IMG/VR virus record: IMGVR_UViG_3300017739_000019
Span: 1 to 49,827 of that record
Source: a virus
Strand: one strand, 5' to 3'
DNA: 49,827 nt
Shown here: in pieces, positions 21,962 to 30,777 of the stretch
Layout of the letters: every line of letters begins with the position of its first letter
Numbering within the stretch: position 1 is the first letter of the stretch
Notes under the pieces: model-generated
The model's database searches: none
Seen by the model: the letters and a program-made list of their open reading frames with translations, nothing else
Told to the model about the DNA's origin: nothing
Translations under genes and position numbers: made by a program

Positions 21962-22857
21962 GTAGAAGAAAAGTAACAATGCCATCATCCCCTAACTTTG
22001 TTAGCTCAAATTTTCAGTTGATCAAAGTAGTTGGATCTGGTGCAAGTATATTTACCGGGAAAGACTATACCCAGGACTTTGGTGGTTCTTACTGGAGTTT
22101 CTCTGGTGCATTACCACCAATGAACAGAACCCAGGCAAGAGAATGGCAATCATTTCTGTTGGAATGTAATGGTCCACAAAATGTTTTTGAGTTTGCTGAT
22201 CCAGATGCATTAGTTAATCAAGGGACTTTTAGTGGATCCTCAGATCTTAAGACTGAGAAAAGAATCAATTCTGCATCAGTAACATTATCTGCAACAAGAT
22301 CTAATTCAAGAATCACTTGCACTTCTGCAATATTTGGATCTTTAGTGAATGGAGATTTTGTAACTATTACTGGTTTCACAAACAATGAAAACAACGGAAC
22401 ATTTAAAATCACAAACAAAGTATCAACAACAGTCATTGAGATCTCTGCTTATTTGACTGATGAAAGCTCCGTTGCTAGTTGTTCAGTTCTACAAAACACT
22501 CAAGGATCTACAGCATTATCCTTAAGAGCATCTGGTAACTCAGCAAGTGGGACAATAAAAAAAGGAGATTATCTTGCAATAAGATCTTCTGAGATCTCAA
22601 ATGCAAATGTTGTTTTAGATCCTATTCAATATGTAATGGTTACTGAGGATGCTACGGAAACTGATAATGGTGGATCTGATAAAAATCATTATTCAGTCAA
22701 GATCAACCCGGCTTTAAGAGTAAGTTTAGCTGATGCTAGAGATGTCAAGTTCATTAATCCAAAAGGTTTATTTAGATTAGGATCCCCGGTGGTTGAATGG
22801 AATGCAGATCATGTTTCAAGATACGGGATCAGTATAACTGCTATTGAGGTGGTCTAA
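21958..22857 (+). CDS. Distal tail protein-like minor tail protein
   Basis: 299 residues. The N-terminal part (GGSYWSFSGALPPMNRTQAR and EWQSFLLECNGPQNVFEFAD) resembles distal-tail domains that bind the tail tube end; a middle insert (about 95-180) is Ser/Thr/Asn-rich and beta-structured; the C-terminus ends SRYGISITAIEVV with a VVEWNAD strand. Directly after the tape measure, as expected for the first tail-tip ring. Confidence 0.75.
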   Translation: MSRRKVTMPSSPNFVSSNFQLIKVVGSGASIFTGKDYTQDFGGSYWSFSGALPPMNRTQAREWQSFLLECNGPQNVFEFADPDALVNQGTFSGSSDLKTEKRINSASVTLSATRSNSRITCTSAIFGSLVNGDFVTITGFTNNENNGTFKITNKVSTTVIEISAYLTDESSVASCSVLQNTQGSTALSLRASGNSASGTIKKGDYLAIRSSEISNANVVLDPIQYVMVTEDATETDNGGSDKNHYSVKINPALRVSLADARDVKFINPKGLFRLGSPVVEWNADHVSRYGISITAIEVV

Positions 22858-23522
22858 TGGCAACAAGACAACTTGATCCAAAAGTTCTACAAAGATTAGC
22901 TGAGCAACATCAGTCCGGGATTTTCTTTTCTTTAAAGGCTATATTTGATTCAGATACTATAAGGCTCTGGTCTGGTTATGAAGATATAGATCTACCAACC
23001 GGGAACAGTAATGCCAATGAAAGTTATATTGGATCTGGAGATCTAATTTCTATTTCTACTTATACAGAATCCAGAGATCTTAAATCAGATGGCATTAATA
23101 TACAGCTTAGCTATATTACAGAAAAAGTAATGAATATAGCTACAACAGAAAAATACCAGAATAGAAAAGTAGAACTCAGAATGGGTTATATGGATGCACA
23201 AAATAAAGATAAGGTAGCCGGGACATTCATTATTTTTAAAGGAAGAATTACTAATCTTACAATTAATGATGATCCAACAAATCCAACAATAGATGTTCAA
23301 TGTGAAAACAGATTAGCTGATATGAATAGACCAAGTAATTTCAGATATACAAATGAATCTCAAAAGTTTTTATCTGGATCTTCAACAGATGGATTTTTTA
23401 GATTTGTTAAATCAATACAAGACAAAGAGATCCTTTGGGGTAGAACATCATCATCTGGTGGTGGAGGTGGAGGTGGTAACTCTGGATCTACTGGAGATAA
23501 CAGATTCATAATGATGAGATGA
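22857..23522 (+). CDS. Minor tail / baseplate hub component (DUF2163-like)
   Basis: 221 residues. An N-terminal FFSLKAIFDSDTIRLWSGYE and GSGDLISISTYTESRDLKSD pattern plus RKVELRMGYMD and FKGRITNLTINDDPTNPTID recall the tail protein family found upstream of NlpC/P60 hydrolases in gene-transfer-agent and siphovirus tail clusters. Residues about 200-210 are a poly-Gly linker. It overlaps both neighbours by 1-4 bases. Confidence 0.75.
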   Translation: MATRQLDPKVLQRLAEQHQSGIFFSLKAIFDSDTIRLWSGYEDIDLPTGNSNANESYIGSGDLISISTYTESRDLKSDGINIQLSYITEKVMNIATTEKYQNRKVELRMGYMDAQNKDKVAGTFIIFKGRITNLTINDDPTNPTIDVQCENRLADMNRPSNFRYTNESQKFLSGSSTDGFFRFVKSIQDKEILWGRTSSSGGGGGGGNSGSTGDNRFIMMR

Positions 23523-23953
23523 AAAAGAAAATTAATTGGGAAGAAAAGCACTTTGAGTTTTTGTTAAAACACAAAGATGATAAGTTTGAATGGGGTAAGT
23601 GGGACTGCATAAAGTTTGTCAATACTTACCTTAAAGCTATTTCTGGAACTGATGTTCTCAAAGGTGCCAAAGATCTAAAGTCATGGAGTTCTGAAAAAGA
23701 TGCAATGATCTCTATCAAAGATTATGGCAAAACTCTATCTAATGCTATTCACAAAAGAGTAACTGAAAAAGGAATGATTGAAATACCAAAAAGTAAATTC
23801 AATTATTTACAAAAAGGAGATCTTGTTTGTTTTAAAGAAGATACAGAGTTGGCTGGTATTTGTGATGGTTATAATATTCTAGGTCCCGGATCAGATGGTC
23901 TTTCTCTTAAAAACAGTTGCAAGATTGTAAAGGCTTGGAGAGTAAATGGCTAA
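23519..23953 (+). CDS. NlpC/P60-like tail-tip hydrolase (DUF6950-like)
   Basis: 144 residues. The nucleophile region is WGKWDCIKFV with Cys at about residue 29, in the W-x-x-D-C context of this family; the second half shows LQKGDLVCF, typical of the strand before the catalytic His. At the expected His position the sequence reads ELAGICDGYNILG, so the usual His is not obvious and the enzyme may be divergent or inactive. Position between the hub and tail-tip genes is standard for a peptidoglycan-processing tail peptidase. Confidence 0.7.
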   Translation: MKKKINWEEKHFEFLLKHKDDKFEWGKWDCIKFVNTYLKAISGTDVLKGAKDLKSWSSEKDAMISIKDYGKTLSNAIHKRVTEKGMIEIPKSKFNYLQKGDLVCFKEDTELAGICDGYNILGPGSDGLSLKNSCKIVKAWRVNG

Positions 23954-26900
23954 GCATATTAAAAGAGCTGTTAAGGCCGCCTTATTTGTTGCCGCTATCT
24001 TATATATGCCATATAAGGTATTTGGATGGATTGGAGTAGAAGCTTTCAAGACTCAAGTTTTTCTGGCATTTATAGGATCTGCTTTACAAGGTGTTTTCTC
24101 AAAAGGAACAGATGGTGCATCTGGAAACTATGGCACTAAGTTTGCTAATAGATCTGCTATTGCTCCAAGACAAATTGTTTATGGAGAGTGCCGGGTTGGA
24201 GGTGTCATAACAAATATTCGGACATCTGGAACTGATAATAACAAACTCCACATGATCATAGCTTTAGCCGGGCATCAACTTACATCTCTTGAAAGTGTAT
24301 CTATTGGAGATACAACTTTAACAACTACTGCATCTGGACAATTTCTAAGGGTAACAAATAGCAAGTATATAAATACTGATAATGACAATGCATTGACAAG
24401 TGGTAGTCTATGTCAATTCAAATTTGTTGATGGATCTCAAACATCAGCAAATTCTACAGTTGTTAGTGCAATGCCCGGCATGACTTCAAATGATGTTGGT
24501 AAAGATATTGCTTATGTTTACATTGAATGTATTTATGACAATGAAAAATTTGGCTCTTTCCCTAACTTTAGTTTTGTTGTTAAGGGTAAGCCTATCTTTG
24601 ATCCAAGGGATAGCTCTACAGCTTTCTCAAGCAACCCAGCACTTGTTTTAAGAGACTATCTAACTGATACAACCTATGGACTAAAAGCAGAAACAGAGGA
24701 AATAAATGATACAACAAATGGGGGTGGTTTCAGTAGTGCGGCCAACACTTGCGATCAAACAGTATCAATAAACAATCTGGGAGGAACTGCAACTAGATAT
24801 ACTTGCAATGGTTTTACAGATATGGGAGCAAATCCAAATGATGTGATCAGAATGTTGTTGACTTCATGTGGAGGGAAGTTGAGCTATGTTGATGGCAAGT
24901 TCAATGTTTTTGTTGCCGCTGCTCAGACTCCAAGTTTGACAATAACTGATGATGATCTTTTAGGTCCACCAGTATTCTCAACTGGTGGCAATGAGTCTAT
25001 GCCTAATGCAGTAAAATCTGTATTTGTTGATTCAGCAAATAGGTATCAACCCGGAGATTGTCCTGTAGAAGAGGACTCAACATTTTTATCTGATGATACT
25101 CCAACTGGAGAATCTTCAAATAATTATAAATCTATATTAGAACTACAGTTGCCATTTACTACAACTAACCTAGAGGCTCAAAGATTACAAAGGATCTTTC
25201 TAAGAGAATCCAGACAAGTCATATCTGTAAACATAACAACCACTTTAGCTTTTATGAAAGTGCAACCGGGAGATTGGGTTTATCTTACAAACTCTAGGCT
25301 TGGTTACACTAATAAAGTTTTTGAAGTTCAATCAGTAAATCTTAATCCGAATGTTCAAGAGGATTCTGTATTTATGACAACAGATCTAGTTCTTAGAGAA
25401 TCAGCTCCATCAGTTACAAGCTTTACATTCAATGAATACTCAACCCCAATATCAGATGATGATGGTGGAGATGAAGATGATAGATCTATATCAGCTCCAA
25501 CAAGTTTATCTGGAACAGTTCAAGCATTGACTGATGGTCCAGCTCAAAAGATCAACATAATTGGTGCATGGACAAACGCACAAAATGACAATATTGCTGG
25601 AACAGAATTAGCTTATAAGATTTCTACTGATTCAGATTTTTCTGCTATCCCGGTAATGAAAGGTTTGACTAGAGCTACTATAGGGAATGTTACTGATGGC
25701 AAAACTTACAATATAAAGGCTAGACATTTTACAGGAGATGGAGTCTTTTCTGATTTCACTTCTGTTGTTAATGTTGCAGTAAGTGTAACTGGTAATCCAG
25801 CATCTCCAACAAGTCTGAGTGCAACTACAACTCTTAAGCTAGGAATTATGATCAGTTGGATAAACCCGGCTGATACAAATCTTAGAGCTATCAAGGTTTA
25901 TAGAAAAACTTCTAACTCTACTCCTACTGATGATACAGATCTTGTTGAAACATTAACGGGAGAACCAGGTAAAAGAATGAGACTGAGACAAGGCATACAA
26001 GATGGTCTTGTTGCCGGGACAACTTATTTCTTTTGGGTTAGAGCTGTTAATCATTTAGGTAATCATTCTGCATTTGTTGGATCTGTATCTGGGATCTTTG
26101 GAGCTTTTAATGGTGGAGATGTTGGTCTGAATAATCTTGGAGATCTTGATAATACTGCAAATACAAAGCTTACTGGAATAGAGGACAATGCAACAGTTGG
26201 AGCCAAGGCTGGAGTCAACCTTAAGGATTCCGGTAATACAGTTCTTGATGATGTGGATTTTAGAAATGAAGATCTAGCTATAGACTTTACCGGGAATACA
26301 ACTTTCCGAATCAAAAAAGGATCTACAGTAATTGATTCCCAAGCATTTGATAAGGGAAATGTAGGTCTTTCAGATCTGGATTCTCTTGAGTCTGGAACTG
26401 GAACAAAGCTTTCTGGTATTGAGGCTGGAGCTACTTTAGGGGCAAAGGCTGGAACAAATATTAAAGATAGTGCAAATAATGTTTTGGCTGATGCAGATAT
26501 TAGAAATTCAGATCTTGTAGTTGCAAAGAGTGGACAAACTTTTCAACTTAAAAAAGGAACTACTTTGATTGATAGTGTTGCAGTTGATAAAGCTTTTGTT
26601 GGTCTATCAGATCTTAACTCTTTAGAATCTGGATCCGGAACTAAGTTATCTGGTATAGAGGCCAATGCAACTTTTGGAGCTAAGGCTGGAACAAACTTAA
26701 TTGATTCAAATGAGAACAGTATTTCTGATGATGATTTATTGAATAGTAGCTTATCTATAGATTTTACTGGCAATACAACTCTGCAACTTAAGAAAGGATC
26801 TTCTGTAGTTGACACTCAAGCTTTTACTAAAACTAATGTAGGACTTTCAGATCTTGCTAGTTTAGATGCAACACAAAATACCAAGCTAACTGGGATTGAG

Positions 26901-27974
26901 GCAAGTGCTACTGTAGGAGCTAGAGCCGGAGTAAATCTTAAAAGGAATAATAATACTGTAGTTGGAGATGCAGATATTATTACAAGTGAGGGAACTTCTG
27001 ATGATACAGAAAATGTAAACTCTGTAGCCAAAGCTGACATTACTGGAGCTATTACTGGAACTCAAACCAATGTAGCTAGTGTTATTCAGAATTTAGCGGC
27101 TGGATCTCAAAGTATAAATGCTGGATCTTTGGATGCCGGGACAATAAATACTTCATTACTAAAACTTGATGAATTGTTTTTACCTACAACCGGAACAAGT
27201 TCTACTGGTCAAACTGTTACTTTTAATTCTTCTATGACTCAAGTAAGTCTTGGAGATATTGGAACTGGACCTGGGTTCTATATGGGGACTTGCTCAATAC
27301 AAATAACAGATGCTCAGTCTGATGACATAAGAGGAGCATCTTTGCATATTGATATTAAATCTGGATTCTCAACTGTTTATACCAAGTATTGGGGCATAGG
27401 TATAAAAGAGGGGAATCAATATTATGATGCTGGAGATCAGTTTGGAGATAATAATGATCTCCCAGTAATGCATTTAGAGTTTGCCTTTTTCCATACTGGA
27501 TCTACAACTCTCTCTTTACATATAAACGGAGATTCAAATGATACTCAGACAACTTGTTTAGCAAAAGCCAGAGTTGTAAAGTTTGGAGCTGAGACTGTTA
27601 CATTTAATCCAACAAGTATTTCTGCTGTAACTGGTGCTACTGCTGGTTCAACTCAAGACTCTGGGACTGTAACTGTTACTGGTTTTACTGGCACCAAAAC
27701 TGTAAATCTATCTGGTAACTCAACAGCTCTAGTGAGTGTAAATAGTGGATCCTTTACAGCATCCCCTGGAACAATATCAGCCAACCAAACTTTTGAGATT
27801 AGACTGACTGCATCCTCAACAGCCGGGACAACAAGATCTGCAACTGTTGAGATTGGTGGAACAGCTATTACATTCTCAGTAACAACAGCCGGGACTTATA
27901 CTCCAGTCTATTCTGGTGGTGGAGGTGGTGGTAGTGCCGGTGGTGGTTTCCAAAATGCAGGAGAACTTGTCTAA
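23946..27974 (+). CDS. Tail tip / host specificity protein (lambda J-like) with fibronectin-like domains
   Basis: 1342 residues. A hydrophobic N-terminal segment (about 10-55) precedes the hub region with YGECRVGGVITNI and a J-like core; two fibronectin type III-like domains occupy about 515-720; four tandem about 79-residue repeats with GLSDLxSLE and KLxGIExxAxxGAxAG follow at about 725-1035; then a carbohydrate-binding-like beta domain and an Ig-like domain (about 1215-1315), ending in a Gly-rich tail. Length and architecture match central tail fibre or host specificity proteins. It is probably the adhesin at the tail tip, in addition to the collagen-like fibre. Overlaps the hydrolase gene by 8 bases. 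Confidence 0.87.
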   Translation: MAKHIKRAVKAALFVAAILYMPYKVFGWIGVEAFKTQVFLAFIGSALQGVFSKGTDGASGNYGTKFANRSAIAPRQIVYGECRVGGVITNIRTSGTDNNKLHMIIALAGHQLTSLESVSIGDTTLTTTASGQFLRVTNSKYINTDNDNALTSGSLCQFKFVDGSQTSANSTVVSAMPGMTSNDVGKDIAYVYIECIYDNEKFGSFPNFSFVVKGKPIFDPRDSSTAFSSNPALVLRDYLTDTTYGLKAETEEINDTTNGGGFSSAANTCDQTVSINNLGGTATRYTCNGFTDMGANPNDVIRMLLTSCGGKLSYVDGKFNVFVAAAQTPSLTITDDDLLGPPVFSTGGNESMPNAVKSVFVDSANRYQPGDCPVEEDSTFLSDDTPTGESSNNYKSILELQLPFTTTNLEAQRLQRIFLRESRQVISVNITTTLAFMKVQPGDWVYLTNSRLGYTNKVFEVQSVNLNPNVQEDSVFMTTDLVLRESAPSVTSFTFNEYSTPISDDDGGDEDDRSISAPTSLSGTVQALTDGPAQKINIIGAWTNAQNDNIAGTELAYKISTDSDFSAIPVMKGLTRATIGNVTDGKTYNIKARHFTGDGVFSDFTSVVNVAVSVTGNPASPTSLSATTTLKLGIMISWINPADTNLRAIKVYRKTSNSTPTDDTDLVETLTGEPGKRMRLRQGIQDGLVAGTTYFFWVRAVNHLGNHSAFVGSVSGIFGAFNGGDVGLNNLGDLDNTANTKLTGIEDNATVGAKAGVNLKDSGNTVLDDVDFRNEDLAIDFTGNTTFRIKKGSTVIDSQAFDKGNVGLSDLDSLESGTGTKLSGIEAGATLGAKAGTNIKDSANNVLADADIRNSDLVVAKSGQTFQLKKGTTLIDSVAVDKAFVGLSDLNSLESGSGTKLSGIEANATFGAKAGTNLIDSNENSISDDDLLNSSLSIDFTGNTTLQLKKGSSVVDTQAFTKTNVGLSDLASLDATQNTKLTGIEASATVGARAGVNLKRNNNTVVGDADIITSEGTSDDTENVNSVAKADITGAITGTQTNVASVIQNLAAGSQSINAGSLDAGTINTSLLKLDELFLPTTGTSSTGQTVTFNSSMTQVSLGDIGTGPGFYMGTCSIQITDAQSDDIRGASLHIDIKSGFSTVYTKYWGIGIKEGNQYYDAGDQFGDNNDLPVMHLEFAFFHTGSTTLSLHINGDSNDTQTTCLAKARVVKFGAETVTFNPTSISAVTGATAGSTQDSGTVTVTGFTGTKTVNLSGNSTALVSVNSGSFTASPGTISANQTFEIRLTASSTAGTTRSATVEIGGTAITFSVTTAGTYTPVYSGGGGGGSAGGGFQNAGELV
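26121..27050 (+). repeat. Four tandem repeats of about 237-240 bp in the tail tip gene
   Basis: Units begin at about 26121, 26361, 26598 and 26838, each encoding V-G-L-x-x-L-x-x-L followed by TKLxGIE, GAxAGxN and a closing beta-rich half with FxLKKG; the fourth is shortened. Protein similarity is high but DNA is diverged, indicating older duplications kept by selection, typical of a fibre shaft. Confidence 0.85.
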
Positions 27975-28342
27975 TGACTTATTCATTTACATACACAATC
28001 TTGACTCATAGTGTTGTTGAATATAAAGGACAACAAGTTATAAATCAGATTATGTATAAAGTTGATGCAACCAGATCAGATGGAAAATCTGCATCTTTTG
28101 AATTATCTCTTGGATACAGTAGAGATTCTGTTGATAAAGTCATTCCAAGATCTAGGCAAAAATATGATGCATCAGACAACCTTATTGCTGAGAGTGAGTA
28201 TTCTGATAGATCTGATTTTACAGCTTATGCAAGTTTATCAATCCCGGCTGATTTGGTAACATGGGTAAAAAGCCACCATGAAGATACTGCATCTGAATTA
28301 CAAGGCTTAAAAAATTATACTGATTATATTATAGGAGGATAG
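27974..28342 (+). CDS. Small protein after the tail tip gene, unknown
   Basis: 122 residues, soluble. A beta-rich first half (YSFTYTILTHSVVEYKGQQV) and a helical end with IPADLVTWVKSHHEDTASEL. It resembles small accessory proteins that follow tail tip genes in marine siphophages, possibly a fibre assembly or attachment factor. It starts at the TAATG overlap with the tail tip stop. No catalytic motif. Confidence 0.55.
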   Translation: MTYSFTYTILTHSVVEYKGQQVINQIMYKVDATRSDGKSASFELSLGYSRDSVDKVIPRSRQKYDASDNLIAESEYSDRSDFTAYASLSIPADLVTWVKSHHEDTASELQGLKNYTDYIIGG

Positions 28343-28343
28343 T

Positions 28344-28727
28344 ATGGATAATAGTGGAAGATTTGGAGGAGATATGGATAGGAATGAAGTTGAGATGGAT
28401 CTCAATAAATTCATGGCAATGATTCAAGAGATCTCTGAATTGAAAGATAAAATTAGAGAATTAGAAGATACTAAGAATGTAAATCCACATCAAAAATGGA
28501 TTCACTTAGCTCAAGCAGTTGACTCATGGAGAATATTTCCAAGGCTGTTTTTAAGTGTTTATATAGTGCTTTTATATTCAACTGTAATGTGGTTTATGGA
28601 TCTTGAGGCACCAAACTTTGAACAGTCTGGATTGATCTCAGTAGTTGTTGGAGCTGGAGCAGCTTGGTTTGGTTTATATGCCGGAACAAGTGGAGCAAGT
28701 AAAAGTTTCAAGGGCGAAGATAAATAA
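28344..28727 (+). CDS. Two-span membrane protein, holin-like
   Basis: 127 residues: charged helical N-terminus (about 1-65, coiled-coil-like ISELKDKIRELED), then two hydrophobic segments FPRLFLSVYIVLLYSTVMWF and LISVVVGAGAAWFGLYAG, ending in a short basic tail. AGGAGG at about 28335-28340 supports ATG 28344. Topology and its place at the head of the lysis/envelope module suit a holin or a membrane anchor. First of four consecutive small membrane proteins. Confidence 0.6.
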   Translation: MDNSGRFGGDMDRNEVEMDLNKFMAMIQEISELKDKIRELEDTKNVNPHQKWIHLAQAVDSWRIFPRLFLSVYIVLLYSTVMWFMDLEAPNFEQSGLISVVVGAGAAWFGLYAGTSGASKSFKGEDK

Positions 28728-29008
28728 TGCAACAGATCTTAGATCTTATTGGAGAAGTTGGATTTCCAATAGCTATGGCTATCATAAGTGGGTTTTTCAT
28801 CTTCTTGACTTTAAAATATATTTTGGAAAGTGTTACCGGACAAGTTGCTGGGATTGAGGGAATTGTAAAAGCTTTAGATAATAGAGTTAAAACAATGAAC
28901 CATGACATCATTAGAGTTGACAATACTATATGCTCAGTCCTTGGCATCAAACCGGATCTTGAAAGAATAGCAAGAGCAGATGGTAAGAATGATGCGAGAA
29001 GAGATTAA
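28727..29008 (+). CDS. Small single-span membrane protein (UviB/BhlA-like holin candidate)
   Basis: 93 residues: hydrophobic segment at about 8-32 (VGFPIAMAIISGFFIFLTLK), then a charged helix with VKALDNRVKTMNHDIIRVDN. This N-anchored, coiled-coil pattern is that of small holin-like proteins near bacteriocin and phage lysis genes. It overlaps the previous gene by 1 base. It shares layout with the protein at 29219-29506. Confidence 0.55.
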   Translation: MQQILDLIGEVGFPIAMAIISGFFIFLTLKYILESVTGQVAGIEGIVKALDNRVKTMNHDIIRVDNTICSVLGIKPDLERIARADGKNDARRD

Positions 29009-29243
29009 AGAAATATTCAAACAGGCCAAAGAAGAAACAAAGAAAGTTGATTGGGGTAGTAAAGATAGATTTGTTGAGGTTGATGACTTCAATGAGTTCT
29101 TTCAAAGAAATAGTCCAAGGTGGTTAAAGAGCAGATATGATTGGGAAAAAGTAGCTGTTTGGATTGGGTTGACTATACTTTGTTTGATTAGCTGGTATTA
29201 CATAATCAAAGGAGTAATATGGATGATCTCACAAATGCTATAA
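28980..29243 (+). CDS. Small single-span membrane protein, unknown
   Basis: 87 residues (starts at ATG 28980, or 28989/28992, all within the upstream gene). A charged soluble N-terminal part (about 55 residues, with EVDDFNEFFQRNSPRWLKSR) is followed by one hydrophobic segment VAVWIGLTILCLISWYYIIK and a short tail. Overlaps both neighbours by 25-29 bases, implying coupling. Could pair with the flanking small membrane proteins. Function unknown. Confidence 0.55.
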   Translation: MVRMMREEIKEIFKQAKEETKKVDWGSKDRFVEVDDFNEFFQRNSPRWLKSRYDWEKVAVWIGLTILCLISWYYIIKGVIWMISQML

Positions 29244-29506
29244 GTCAATATGGTTTTCCTATCATTGCAGTCATTGGATTGCTTTGGGTTGTATGGTTTA
29301 TCTGGAAGTTCATAACTCAGAATATTAAAGTTAGACTTGCTGAAACCAACACAATTTTGATAGGATTGATAGATAGAATCAGAGTGTTAGATAACGACCT
29401 TATCAGATTGCAACAAAAGTTGAACACTTTTATAAGCATAAGGGAGTTAGAAAATGCCAAAGAAAAAGCTTACAAAGAAACAAAAAGAAGAGATCCAGAA
29501 AAGTAA
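29219..29506 (+). CDS. Small membrane protein with coiled-coil tail
   Basis: 95 residues: hydrophobic YGFPIIAVIGLLWVVWFIWK at about 11-30, then a helix with IDRIRVLDNDLIRLQQKLN and a basic end. Layout and the GFPI start of the membrane segment recall the 93-residue protein two genes upstream, suggesting duplication. AAGGAGTAA before ATG 29219 is a good ribosome site. Its end overlaps csgF-like by 53 bases. Confidence 0.55.
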   Translation: MDDLTNAISQYGFPIIAVIGLLWVVWFIWKFITQNIKVRLAETNTILIGLIDRIRVLDNDLIRLQQKLNTFISIRELENAKEKAYKETKRRDPEK

Positions 29507-29975
29507 AGACAATATCCTTAAGGTTATTGTTGTCATTGGTGCCATATTATTTATAGGCATTCTTGCTCAGAACCTAAGAGCTGATGAGATAGTTCATAAG
29601 TTTAAGAGTCCATCATTTTCTGGTGTTGGCACCTCATCCCATTATCTAACTATTGAGAATCAAGAGTTCAATAGAAAGGCTGACATCAAAGCAGAGATAA
29701 AAGCTCTGCAAGAACAAATAAAAAGAGACAAAGAAAATACAACCTTAGCTAGGTTTAGTAGAAACCTAGAGTCCAGAATCTTTGCTCAGTTATCAAGACA
29801 ATTAGTTGACAACCTATTTGGAGAAGATCCATCAACCTCTGGGATTATAGAGCTGATGGGCAATACTATTGAATATAGCATCTCTGATGATGGACTATTT
29901 ATAACCTTAAAAATAACTGATCAAGATGGAACAATTACAGAAATTACTTTGCCCATTGGTTCATTCACATTTTAA
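29454..29975 (+). CDS. csgF: CsgF-like curli assembly factor
   Basis: 173 residues. A basic start and one hydrophobic stretch (ILKVIVVIGAILFIGILAQN) ending LRA-DEI form a long signal peptide. The mature start, HKFKSPSFSGVGTSSHYL, follows the CsgF pattern F-x-x-P-x-F-x-G, the part that inserts into the CsgG channel in E. coli. A helical neck (about 75-130) precedes the C-terminal beta strands TIEYSISDDGLFITLKITD and TITEITLPIGSFTF. GGGAG supports ATG 29454. In bacteria CsgF couples the CsgG pore to the curlin nucleator. It is immediately followed by a CsgG-like gene in the usual functional pairing. Confidence 0.85.
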   Translation: MPKKKLTKKQKEEIQKSKDNILKVIVVIGAILFIGILAQNLRADEIVHKFKSPSFSGVGTSSHYLTIENQEFNRKADIKAEIKALQEQIKRDKENTTLARFSRNLESRIFAQLSRQLVDNLFGEDPSTSGIIELMGNTIEYSISDDGLFITLKITDQDGTITEITLPIGSFTF

Positions 29976-30777
29976 GATCCTATTAGTTCTGGCATTGTTG
30001 CCCGGCTGTAGTATGTTCAATGTTCTGGATGATACTTATGAGGAAAGATTTAAAAGCAAAAAGCTCAACGGACCCAAGCTCCAGAAAATCTATACAGAAG
30101 AATTAAGATTTGTAGATCAACCAAAGATCAGACCTATTGTTGCAGTTTATCCAACTGCATTTACAGATCTATCCGGGCAAAGAAAATCCAACTCTAGTTT
30201 TGCTATGTTCTCAACAGCAGTAACTCAGTCTCCAAATAGCTTGTTAGTTCATGTTCTAAAACATACTGCTGATGGTAACTTCTTTATTGTAGTAGATAGA
30301 ATGGGACTAGATAACCTTACAAAAGAAAGACAACTAATAAGATCTACTAGAGATCAACTTATAAATGAAGAAGAGAATAAAAAACAGCTTATGCCTTTGC
30401 TGTTTGCTGGTGTCTTATTTGATGGAGCTGTAATCTCCTATGACACTAACATTTTATCAGGTGGAGCAGGTGCACGGATATTTGGAATATCTAAGACCAT
30501 AAGCTATCGCCAGGATCAAGTTACTATAAGTCTAAGAATGATAAGCACTTCAACCGGAGAAATCTTGGCTGAGGTTTTATCTTCAAAGACTCTGTATTCC
30601 TATGGAATGTCTGATGATCTGTTTAGATTTTTTGAGTCTGGAACAGAGAATGTAGAGGTTGAGATAGGCAATGCAGAGAATGAACCAACGACAATAGCTT
30701 TACAAAAAGCGATTGAAGTTGCATTATTAGAAATCATATCTCTTGGATATGAAAGGAGTTATTGGAAACATGAATAA
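29926..30777 (+). CDS. csgG: CsgG-like outer membrane curli secretion channel
   Basis: 283 residues, close to the 277 of E. coli CsgG. The N-terminus has a lipoprotein signal with ILLVLALLPGC (Cys at 28). Conserved blocks: IVAVYPTAFTDLSGQ, FSTAVTQSPNSLLVHVL, FIVVDRMGLDNLTKER, LSGGAGARIFGI, YRQDQVTISLRMISTSTGEI, LFRFFESG and TTIALQKAIEVALLEI, covering the barrel hairpins. At the eyelet, F56 of E. coli is kept, while Y51 and N55 appear as Ser and Met (my alignment by eye). ATG 29926 overlaps csgF by 50 bases; a later TTG would also give a signal peptide. Such a nonamer would make a large outer-membrane pore in the infected cell. Confidence 0.92.
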   Translation: MEQLQKLLCPLVHSHFKILLVLALLPGCSMFNVLDDTYEERFKSKKLNGPKLQKIYTEELRFVDQPKIRPIVAVYPTAFTDLSGQRKSNSSFAMFSTAVTQSPNSLLVHVLKHTADGNFFIVVDRMGLDNLTKERQLIRSTRDQLINEEENKKQLMPLLFAGVLFDGAVISYDTNILSGGAGARIFGISKTISYRQDQVTISLRMISTSTGEILAEVLSSKTLYSYGMSDDLFRFFESGTENVEVEIGNAENEPTTIALQKAIEVALLEIISLGYERSYWKHE

